A program made the translations under genes and the position numbers. The notes below the pieces were generated by a model that was not told the DNA's origin, searched no databases, and saw only the letters and a list, made by a program, of their open reading frames with translations. A DNA stretch of 24,019 nt from Phallusia fumigata (taxonomy: Eukaryota > Chordata > Ascidiacea > Phlebobranchia > Ascidiidae), in assembly GCA_008931825.1 (NCBI GenBank), contig QXVZ01021953.1, positions 1 to 24,019 on the forward strand. The letters run 5' to 3'. Of this stretch, positions 9,601 through 16,493 are shown in pieces. Position 1 is the stretch's first letter. Each line of letters opens with the position of its first letter.

Positions 9601-11619
9601 TTCTTTTCTGATCCCATTACCCGATAAAAACGCAATTTCAGGTTCGAATACTTTCGATTCGGGTTTCGTGTCTGTTAGATTCGAAAACAATTTGTTATAT
9701 ATCGCTATCCGTAATTTTAATTCTCACTTTCACTTGCAATATATCGTAATTCCGTCGGTCTGGGAAGCCGATCAAACTTATTTTGGGTTCAGGAGATGCT
9801 GTCTCACCACAGGGTAGACTTATAACAAACATCATGCTTACATACGAACCTTTGAGGGGTCGCACTCGTTCAATATTGTAGAGTTGTGGGTAGGCGTGAT
9901 CTCCCTTGTGCAAACCGGTGGTGTTTCAGTGTGTGATAACATCTAAAAACCCTCCCGGTTTGAGGATGCTGCGGTTTGTGGGTTTTGTCGGAAAGCGAAG
10001 TTTTGGAGTGGGGGCAGATTTTATCTTTTCAATTTTAGACCAGTTCCTGTGTTTTGCAATATTGAAAACCTGACTTTTTGACTTTAGAGTGGTGCAGAAA
10101 AATTAACATAGTCAGAATTGGTGAACTTTTTTTGTAAAGATAAAAATGCCGTATCAGTAGTGTACAAAACACTTCAAAGTTACTCTAAAACGTATTACAA
10201 ACTAAGTAATAATGTACTGAACAAATTTTTTTGCCACTTTGAAGGCAGTCTTAGATAAAACTTTTGGCAAATTTAATTCGTGTCAAAATTTATTTTAAGC
10301 CGCCTTTTTCGTTTCAAGTTGAAAATGTTTAGGATCTGTCTGCTCCTTTTACTGCGAAGATAAGAACAGGTATCGCAAAATGAACAAAGGCCACCACCCA
10401 AGGCAATTTATTTTCATTTCCACTAACCTAACCAACCACACAATTCAGAATAAACAGCAATAAAAATAAAGTTTAAACCCCTCCCCCAATAATCACACAA
10501 CCATGGCAGTTAGGCAGTCCACGGCCCTTCACCACAATAGCGTCTTCTTTTGTATCCGCGGTAAATACAGACGCGCAATTTCTACTTACCCATAAATTGG
10601 AGCGCTCGGCCTTAGCTGTGTGTATAAATAGAACTGGCATTGTAAGTTGCCAGGCGCCGAAAGAGGTCTTGTCGGACAAAGAACTAAGATCTATTGGATC
10701 AGCGAAAGGTCAAAGTCCGTCAGTTACTTGCCGGATCAAATCCGGATTAATTTCGTCCGTGAATATTAACTAGGTCAGCAAGTGGGAGGTTGTCCGCTTG
10801 CTTAATGTAGCTGACACTCTTCTGTTAGGCTTTGACGTCTTATAGCTAGATTAATTGCGGTTTGCGAAATCTGTGCCGGCTGCGTTTGTCTAGACCGGTG
10901 CTGTCTCAACTGCTTGAGGGCGTTTGTACTAAAGTGCAGCCAAATAAAAAACCCTACTGGGGATCGTCAAACTGTTTAACGCAGGGGAGCATACCTGTAT
11001 ACCGCTATAATTCTTGCGGTAATCCCCTTTTTGTACATACTTCTGCAGTTGTGTTGCATCTCGGTTAAAGAGCGCCGGTGTAGACCAGCAGTTTTCAATC
11101 TTCCCGTCTTAGTATTTGTTTAAAACATTTGTTTTCCGGCAATTTTAATGACAAACTTAGACTTCGTGTAATGTTGCGAAAATTAATTTTTTAAATATTT
11201 TTTTTATTCAACTCGGAACTTATATTTTCGTGTTGTTTCATATTTCCAACTTAGCTTTTTAGAAAAACATCATTAAGTTTTACAACAAAACTTGTGTATT
11301 CTGCGCAGATTCTCAACCAGACCCCAGCAGTAACGACCTTCCCATAGCCAGCACCTCCAGCACAAGCGAAGCCAGTGACGCTCAACCCAGCCCAACAAAT
11401 CACGTGTTCGGTTCCGCATCGCCGAGCACCAATCAGCACGCGCCACCGGTTTTTGACGCGGACATACCCGGACCCAGCGGACTACAGCCCACAAACGTTG
11501 CGCCCAGCAGTGGCAGCCCGCCACCTATGACGTCACAAGCGGTGTTTGTAGACGACGTCGATGACGTCACAATGCCAAGTCACGTGAGGGCTGTTGATAA
11601 CCAATACGCGTTCAGTTAG
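2875..11619 (+). CDS. SH2B: SH2B-family adaptor protein (Phe-zipper, PH, SH2, Cbl-type tail), assembly incomplete in the middle
   Basis: Exons supported: 2875-3600, 3777-3953, 4523-4624, 5502-5573 (contains an N), 7576-7741 and 11309-11619. SH2B proteins (SH2B1, APS, LNK in vertebrates) dimerise through an N-terminal Phe-zipper, bind membranes through a PH domain and bind activated JAK2, insulin receptor and other tyrosine kinases through an SH2 domain. All of these signatures are present, in the family order. Exon phases agree for exons 1-3 and for 5502-5573 to 7576 to 11309. Not found are the last strand and helix of the PH domain, the linker and the first part of the SH2 domain. They should fall between 4624 and 5519, where the N at 5518 marks an assembly break. 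About 517 residues are accounted for. One gene here corresponds to three in vertebrates. The ATG at 2875 was chosen because the open frame upstream offers only a TTG (2869). Confidence 0.93.
3777..3953 (+). CDS. SH2B: SH2B exon 2: first half of PH domain
   Basis: There are 59 codons between TTTTCAG (to 3776) and AAG|GTCAGT, phase 0 on both sides. The stretch [20 protein letters not shown] followed by CPIK corresponds to the SH2B PH strands written in vertebrates as WQKCRLLLR...LEFFVPPK. The substitution CPIK for VPPK is a visible difference. Confidence 0.9.
4523..4624 (+). CDS. SH2B: SH2B exon 3: middle of PH domain
   Basis: There are 34 codons between TTTTTTGCAG (to 4522) and AAG|GTAATT, phase 0 on both sides. 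It reads STKPKITI, then [15 protein letters not shown] and YTFVIK. This matches the diagnostic SH2B PH signature (SKPKxSI...IxEVRTTxxLEMPD...TFVxK) almost position for position. The next PH strand and the C-terminal helix with its invariant Trp are expected in the following exon, which I could not locate. Confidence 0.92.
4625..5501 (+). other. SH2B sequence between PH exon 3 and the SH2 fragment; expected exons not found
   Basis: This AT-rich sequence should contain, or border a gap containing, the end of the PH domain, the linker and the start of the SH2 domain. No phase-compatible exon with the PH tryptophan or the SH2 WFHG motif could be identified. A repeated GCTACGTGACA is present near 4919-4950. 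The rest shows nothing I can name. Confidence 0.6.
5502..5573 (+). CDS. SH2B: SH2B exon 4 (interrupted by N): SH2 domain, strands B-C
   Basis: After TGTGCAG (to 5501) the sequence reads FRAFL, then the N at 5518, then [17 protein letters not shown] and a GTAAGG donor in phase 0. The right part is clearly the SH2B SH2 core (vertebrate FLVRQSETRRG...VLTFNFQGKAK). Read straight through the N, the residues Arg-Gln-Ser of FLVRQSETR are missing, so the phosphotyrosine-binding arginine cannot be seen. The left piece (5502-5517) may be the same exon or the start of a PH exon broken by the gap. I am sure of 5519-5573 and unsure of 5502-5517. Confidence 0.8.
5518..5518. other. Assembly gap/ambiguous base inside the SH2 exon
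   Basis: The single N lies at the left boundary of a tandemly repeated segment and inside a coding exon. It coincides with loss of family-invariant residues, so it probably stands for a longer unresolved stretch and not for one base. Confidence 0.7.
5519..6114. repeat. First copy of a tandem near-duplicate (probable second haplotype)
   Basis: Begins GGAAACTCGACAATCTGG directly after the N at 5518 and ends at CAGTTATTTT before the N at 6115. It matches 6116-6700 along its whole length, with scattered substitutions and small indels. It contains the SH2 half-exon 5519-5573, intron sequence and a fold-back (5761-5861). Confidence 0.9.
5761..5861. repeat. Imperfect inverted repeat (fold-back), copy in the first haplotype
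   Basis: The left arm 5761-5797 (CATAACTCTTGTC... ending CCCCAAAAAGTT) pairs with the right arm 5825-5861 (AACTTTTTGGG... ending GGTAAGAGCTA) over about 37 bp with a few mismatches; the loop is about 27 nt. The same structure is at 6347-6447. The sequence looks like a small non-autonomous element or simple fold-back; no family is recognised. Confidence 0.7.
6116..6700. repeat. Second copy of the tandem near-duplicate, including a repeated SH2 half-exon (6116-6170)
   Basis: This is a repeat of 5519-6114 starting directly after the N at 6115. The two differences inside the coding part are synonymous: ACT/ACA for Thr and AAT/AAC for Asn. The donor GTAAGG is kept. The 3' end runs straight into unique sequence at 6701, so this copy is the one joined to the downstream exons. 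It should not be annotated as an extra SH2 exon. Confidence 0.9.
6347..6447. repeat. Same inverted repeat in the second haplotype copy
   Basis: Arms 6347-6383 and 6411-6447 correspond to those at 5761-5861. It differs by a few bases (for example GGAACTTTTT versus AGAACTTTTT at the loop edge). Confidence 0.7.
6701..7575 (+). other. SH2B intron sequence before the second SH2 exon
   Basis: This is a mixed-composition stretch with a CpG-containing part at 6760-7100. A hairpin-forming pair (TTGTTTTGCG... and ...CGCCCAAAACAA) lies around 7030-7063. Open frames occur on both strands, overlapping one another, without family similarity or splice support. It ends in the acceptor TTCTGCAG at 7575. Confidence 0.6.
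7576..7741 (+). CDS. SH2B: SH2B exon 5: C-terminal half of SH2 domain
   Basis: It starts [19 protein letters not shown] in phase 0 after TTCTGCAG. It continues with [21 protein letters not shown] and LTDYV, and ends in phase 1 at TGCA|GTAAGA. It matches the SH2B SH2 half (HLRLSLNEEGQCRVQHLWF...MLEHF...HPIPLESGG) closely. The strand-D histidine of RVQH, part of the phosphotyrosine pocket, is kept. The exon is more GC-rich than exons 1-3. Confidence 0.95.
7870..8030 (+). repeat. Short interspersed repeat with hAT-like end, copy A
   Basis: It starts CAGTGGTTTCCAAACGGGG, which resembles hAT transposon terminal repeats (CAGnGGTTCCCAAAC). An internal block GATAAGTGTCGTATTTTT and a second AGTGGTTGCAAACCTTTT follow. 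It aligns with the reverse complement of 21750-21905 and, over the 3' part, of 23560-23648. The exact right end is unclear. No transposase is present, so it would be non-autonomous. Confidence 0.6.
8176..8287. repeat. Long imperfect inverted repeat (fold-back element)
   Basis: The left arm (8176-8223) and right arm (8240-8287) pair over about 47 bp, sharing CAGTACTTGTGTGTAAAACA and ACGTTT...AAACGCTG against their complements. The loop is about 16 nt (ACCTTGATGATGACAA). It would form a near-continuous RNA hairpin in the SH2B pre-mRNA. No flanking target-site duplication is evident. Confidence 0.75.
8638..9149. repeat. First copy of a second tandem near-duplicate (probable haplotype)
   Basis: Begins AGTGAAAATACGTAAGCAACG and ends GGGGAATTCTTTTCTGATCC at the N (9150). 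It matches 9151-9614 throughout, except for a block of roughly 45 bp near 8970-9012 that the other copy lacks, plus scattered substitutions. Confidence 0.9.
9151..9614. repeat. Second copy of the tandem near-duplicate
   Basis: Starts directly after the N at 9150 with AGTGAAAATACGTAAGCAACG and ends TTCTTTTCTGATCC before unique sequence. It is shorter than the first copy by one internal indel. Neither copy contains coding sequence. Confidence 0.9.
11309..11619 (+). CDS. SH2B: SH2B last exon: Ser/Pro-rich tail ending in a Cbl-binding-type motif
   Basis: It joins in phase 1 (A|AT) after CTGCGCAG and ends with TAG at 11617-11619. The tail is rich in Ser, Pro, Thr and Asn and probably unstructured. 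The last residues read [12 protein letters not shown]. Vertebrate APS (SH2B2) ends with RAVENQYSF, a phosphotyrosine motif bound by the Cbl tyrosine-kinase-binding domain with consensus RA[VI]xNQ-pY-[ST]. Here the tyrosine codon is 11605-11607 and +1 is Ala, not Ser/Thr. The exon is much richer in GC than exons 1-3 and contains two perfect TGACGTCA octamers (11528-11535, 11562-11569) within codons. Confidence 0.93.
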
Positions 11620-12058
11620 CGGTTTTTGGTAAGCGGCTTGTGGAATCGGGCAGTTTGCAACGTTTCTAGACTAATTTAAGGCGCTTAGTATGAATATTTG
11701 TGTCTGGAAACTCGATTAAGTCGAATTTCGGTGCCAATGCAATGTGTATCAGGGTCAGAGTAAAAAGTATTCCAATGCAAAATATATATCACTAGTCAGA
11801 CGCCCCCTTAAAAACCAGTTGGTTATGGAAATTGGAAAATACGTTTATGCACATCACGAGTTGCATTAAATGTCTTCAATTTCAATGGCAGTTTCGGGAT
11901 TCTGATCATCACCCTGCATTTTTTCCAATCAGACATGAAAAAAAATCTAACAGCTCCGATCAAGGTGTAATTTTTTAACCAACCTTTTTGTAGGTTTTAC
12001 TGTTGTGGACCATTTTAAAACATAAATCTTAAAGCAATTGCTAGGTAAGCACAGTGCA

Positions 12059-12244
12059 ACGTCATATGACGTCACCTATATTACGTCACTATGATAATCG
12101 GTGCCCGTTCGTCCGTGAAATGTCTTCCGCAAATTCACTTTTTCGGTAATTTTAGTTTTCGTAATACAAAGGTGATTCGTCACAGTGCTAAACCCAGGTC
12201 TTGAAAAGGTGCTCAGTGCATGCCATACGTCATATTTACGTCAC
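12059..12244. promoter_or_regulatory. Cluster of CRE/ATF-type sites
   Basis: ACGTCAT (12059), a full TGACGTCA (12067-12074), TTACGTCA (12081-12088), TACGTCAT (12226-12233) and TTACGTCAC (12236-12244) lie within 190 bp. The two groups look like diverged copies of one another: each follows CAGTGCA. An enhancer or promoter role is inference. Confidence 0.35.
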
Positions 12245-12339
12245 AATTACGTGTTGACCAAGGTGTAAGATTAAGATGTCCCATATACAGTGCAACATCT
12301 CATAAAGTTTCGAACTGTAGCTTAAATGATCCAGGGTGT

Positions 12340-12373
12340 TTGGCGGGTTTTGATTGGTCGACGGTTGGCCAAT
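12340..12373. promoter_or_regulatory. E2F-like site with paired CCAAT boxes
   Basis: TTTGGCGGG (12340-12348) is followed by an inverted CCAAT (ATTGG, 12353-12357) and a direct CCAAT (12369-12373). E2F plus NF-Y spacing of this kind is typical of TATA-less promoters. No transcript start is identifiable from sequence. Confidence 0.3.
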
Positions 12374-15300
12374 CAGATTTGTTCGACGGTTTTTGTCCGC
12401 TTTGCAAAATGAATTATGGAAAATCGAAACTCTCTGCGGCAACTTGGTTGACAAAGACTTGTTATTGTTTCAAACCACATTGCTGTAAAACCATTTTCAT
12501 TCAAATCTTCGTTTGCCTTTTTTGCTTGAGCGTTCAGCGCGCCTTTACATGCAACAAAATCCCTTTTGCCTGTTACACAAATTCTCCGACTTGAAAAGTG
12601 TTTTTCCTTCAATAGCAGACCGATGCCTTGTTCAAAATTCCGAAAAAGTTCCTGCGTTACCGCGAGATGGCGCCAAAGCCTTGCTCGTACGTTCGTCGCC
12701 CGATTGATTTTTCGCTGTCATTCGGCCGCGCCTCGTTGTGGTGTGTTTTTCGTCGGTGGTGTACTCAGTTATGCCCCCATCATATAAATTTTTACATAAC
12801 GTTATTCCCTTTGCTCCAAGGTGTATTTTTTCCTCTCTCTCTCTCTCGTCCGCGCTCTGGTTGCTTTTTTCTTTTGTCTCTCGTTTTTTGGCGCTTAACT
12901 TCTGACATCGCGACCCTGACGCGCAAAACGCATCGCTTCTTTGTCACCGTACCTTACCACATCGGGTAAGCGGGATTTTATTCTTCCAAAAGACGACCGT
13001 CACTAATTGTTGCGATCAGAGAAACGACTCTGGATGAGTTCTTTACCTTTTTAATCGCTTTTAGCTCATAATCCAGATCAACCGGCGATTTTGTCTCACA
13101 GTATTACGGCGCCAACTAGCGGCGGTCATTGCGTGACGTTATAGCCGCTAGGGGCCTCCAAAAACTTGCCCTTTATTTCAGCATATTGACCAACATGCGT
13201 CCCTCTAGCGTTTCAGTGTAGCAGACAAGCTAATAGTTCAACGACAACTAAAAAAATCATTCTTTCAATAATTTTAAACCATAAAAGTCTACATGCTTAA
13301 AGTGACATCGTTTTTAAGTCTCGATTTGTGTGAGGAATTAATAATTGGTTGAATTACGTTTTCCTTTAATTTGTTTAATTTTTCGGTTTCCCTTTAACTT
13401 TTCGGTCTACTGAACGCCAGACGCGTTAAAGGTAGCTGTTTTCCTTTTTCAGTTTCCCAGCATAAATAACCCTTAACAGTTCAAGGTGTTTTTAATCAAG
13501 GGATCAAAAGTGTTTTTCCTTTAAACTTTTAATCGGTTGTGTTTTTCTCGCTCGAAAACTTCTAAATGCGTTTCACGTTTTACCCACGTTGGTGGTGGAA
13601 TATTTTTGTAATTCTCCGCACTTTGAAATTGAAATGAAATATTTTAATTAAGTAACCTAGAAAAAGAAAATTGGGCAAAAGCTCTTGCACTACACTTACT
13701 TTTAAAAAAATTCTTCACTAAACTTGTGTAAATTTTAAAACAAAAATTCAACGTAAAGTTCTTTTTACATTTAGCCGGCTTCATAGCTTTTTTAGCGTAT
13801 GGGTGCATTCGCAAAGCAAGTTTCTTTTGCTTAAATTTTTGTATTTTTCTTGGTGAAATAAACTGCGATAATAAATACTTCCTAAAAAGTTTGAGTCGAA
13901 CAGCATCTAAGACTTGAAAATTGTAAATTCGCAAACGTACGTATTTTTTTCTTACTGTTCATATTTTTGTCGTCGCAAATTTGTGTGTGTATGTCGAATC
14001 ACAAAACTGATTGATGTCGTGCGCATATGCCAGCTTATGTGCAAAAACAAATACCTTCAATAATCCAAAATAATGAACTTTGCACACTTTAATCGGTTTC
14101 CCAACTGAATTAGGCCTTTGTGGTTCAAATGAAACTTCTTTAGTAAAAATAAAGTTGAAACCTAAATTTACATAAACGTTTGCTCAGCCATCACCTAAAA
14201 TTATTTGTTGTCGCTCTTTTATACTTCTCATCCACAAAACCGTTTTAAAAGTGCAGGAAATCGTGTGCAGTGGGTTCAAAAATGCGTCTTTCATTGACAT
14301 ACAACCGTTTTATTTGCTAATTTATCAGTCCTAAAACAAACCTGTTCTATGAATCAAGGACCTTCGTTCGTTTTCTGTCGTTGTAGAAATAACTAAAGTT
14401 TCACTTGCCACTATTTTTTCGCTTGTTTTATTGTTTGTTTGTACTATAAGTTGACGTTGTGTGATGACCAGTACCCATAAGTACTGCTCCAATGTCGTCA
14501 TTTTGTCTCTCTTGGCTTAAAGGTGTGTAACGCGTTGAATACGCTTTTTCGACGCCCGATCAAAATCGTTTGTTTCGCAATTCGAGTTTTTGAATCCGCT
14601 CAGCATCTGACGTATTGGTCCATCGCCTTTTTTTCCTTTTCTCCCGTATTTGTGTCGTGCGTTTTTCTTGCGCTTCTCTCGTTCGCGGCGCGTACCAGGT
14701 GCCAGAATTCTCCAGCATCGGACGCCGTGATAGACTTTGCTTGTTTTTTTTTGGTTCAAGTCGGCCGTTTGGTGTAGTTGATGCAAAAATATATATCACC
14801 ATGACACAAGTGTAGAGTGGTCTTGTTTCTTAAGCAGAGAGCACCAAATGAATAGAAAGTGCGACCCACGGTCCAATCCGGTTATTTGTATTTAGCGTAG
14901 CACTAATTAAGGTTACACACTCCTGGTTTAGAGCACTATTTCTTCGATGTTCAGGAGTTTGTTGTAATCTATCTTACATAAGACACAATGAGAAAGAATA
15001 ACATGATAAATACCAAAAACATTTAAGGTATTGTTGAGTGCACGCCAATTTCACTTATAATATTCGTATCCAAGGATGACAGTAAGGTACCTCAATAAGA
15101 AAGACGTGCCACTCTTTTTTTAATGTTTTTTTGCTGCGTACCGTACCCCACTGCCATATACCTGTTCGTAACTGCTGAACGATGTTTCATTGCTGCATTC
15201 TTGACTAATCGGCGCCTTTTTTGTTTACGTACAAACTTTGCTTCCCTTAAAGTTTTCCACTGGCCACACCGCATGCTGTCCTTCTGGTTGTAAATTTTAC

Positions 15301-16274
15301 TCGGGGATTTTCTGTTTAAAGAGTTTCGATTTACCTTTCTGTTCAAAGAGCTTATGATTTAACCAAAGAGTTGATTTAACTACTATTTGAAGTTTTTGCA
15401 TGACAACTGAAAATTAGTATTATTTCTATTTTGCCAGCGTGACGATTCGCAATTCGGTCATGGTCGATTGCATATGTGTCTCGTCATGTGAGACGGATGT
15501 TTGGAAACGTTTGTCTATCAAATTTTATTTTGCCTTCGGCAGTTTTGGTTGATAATTTGAGGTTTTTGGAAAACCTGTTTTATTGCTTTTGAACTTGACA
15601 CTCCTTGGTATGTAAATGGAGGTACAAAAAAATTCCAGTGTTGTGCAAGTTGATTTGCAGTGATGTTTGATGTTTGTAACTCTCTTCTAAAAAAATGTTT
15701 CAAGGCTGCGCTGTAAGGAAGGTGAAACGGAGGGTTGAAAGGGAATTTATCAAATTGTGCAATTTTAAACCCTAAATAGCTATGGCCACTATCTAAAGGC
15801 ATACTTCAGATTTTTACCCAGCGAAAATAAACCCAACTCATTTATACCAAACATTTTTACATTGCATATGTTTGAGTGTGTATGTCATACGATTGCGTAG
15901 TTGATAGTGTTTCCGATAAGGTGGAAATTTTAATCATTTTTAAAAATATGGCGTTGTGTTTGGGCTTATTTTAAAGATCTTGTTTTGTAGAATGTGCTGT
16001 AAAAGTTTGATGGAGCACAAATGACAACATGTCGTTCATATCGACGAATATTAATTAAAAAATATGCATATTAACTAAAAACAAAATATTTTTGTGAAAA
16101 AGTTTGTTTGCTGGAATGTATAAATGGCCTTCTTATGCCTTGAAAACAAAATCCAGTTTTTATTATGCAAGGTCCTAAGTTTTGTTAATAGTGGATTTTT
16201 TTACAAGGGTTAGGAGCAGTTAATATAACGTAACGTAGTCAGGTATTGTAAGTTATTTGCTCACACAATTTGCA

Positions 16275-16493
16275 ATGGCTGGGTCTGCATCTATATTTCA
16301 TTGCTTGGATGTGTTGGAAAAAGAATTTGACAAGGCATATGTGGATTTGGATGTTCTGCTGGGGGAAGCAGATTTTGAGGAAAATGAGGATTTGGTTTTG
16401 GATGCCAGGGACAAAATGAACACACTTAGCTCCTGTTTTTCACAGCTTTGCCACAAAACTCAGACAACTGCACAAACCAATGCCAAACTTGAG
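16275..16493 (+). CDS. GOPC: GOPC exon 1: conserved N-terminal region
   Basis: 73 codons, ending GAG|GTACAG in phase 0. It carries [20 protein letters not shown] and [14 protein letters not shown], nearly identical to vertebrate GOPC. The Gly/Ala-rich leader of the mammalian protein is absent, which explains part of the shorter length. Confidence 0.96.

Larger units (their letters stand above)
7742..11308 (+). other. Large SH2B intron with repeats and an assembly break
   Basis: It runs from GTAAGA to CTGCGCAG, about 3.6 kb. It contains a hAT-like repeat copy (about 7870-8030), a long fold-back (8176-8287), the second tandem haplotype pair (8638-9614), a CpG-rich part at 8330-8640, and AT-rich sequence elsewhere. 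A minus-strand open frame (9695-9913) is discussed as a finding. A small hairpin (TACCGC/GCGGTA) followed by T5 is near 10998-11034. No other exon is supported. Confidence 0.7.
11620..16274. other. Spacer between SH2B and GOPC: SH2B 3' UTR, regulatory-type motifs, no supported gene
   Basis: An ATTAAA at 11875-11880 is a possible weak poly(A) signal for SH2B; no AATAAA is close. CRE-type sites cluster at 12059-12244. CCAAT and E2F-like sites lie at 12340-12373, with further E2F-like TTTGGCGCC (complement of 12665-12675) and TTTTTGGCGC (near 12885). A (CT)n tract is at 12833-12847. The palindromic pair CTAGCGGC/GCCGCTAG is at 13116-13123 and 13144-13151. From 13200 to 16274 the DNA is mostly AT-rich, with a CpG-richer patch and an inverted CCAAT (14613-14619) at 14515-14710. 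The open frames here (for example 12220-12594 plus; 15518-15802 and 13644-13934 minus) show no family match. Confidence 0.6.

Noticed and set aside
9643-9653. GGTTCGAATAC resembling a tRNA T-arm
   Set aside because: No acceptor stem, anticodon arm or A-box at the proper distance.
10978-11034. GCAGGGGAGCATACC followed by a hairpin and TTTTT, resembling U1 snRNA or a Pol III small RNA
   Set aside because: Only about 15 bases resemble U1, the 5' splice-site-binding end and other stems are missing, and no promoter elements are evident.
12220-12594. 124-codon plus-strand open frame
   Set aside because: Cys/Phe-rich translation without domain pattern, overlapping CRE, CCAAT and E2F-like motifs; more likely regulatory DNA.
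13644-13934. 96-codon Lys/Phe-rich minus-strand open frame
   Set aside because: The translation reflects AT-rich composition; no family features.
15518-15802. 94-codon minus-strand open frame upstream of GOPC
   Set aside because: No recognised domain, and no supporting splice sites or promoter; an open frame of this length can arise by chance.
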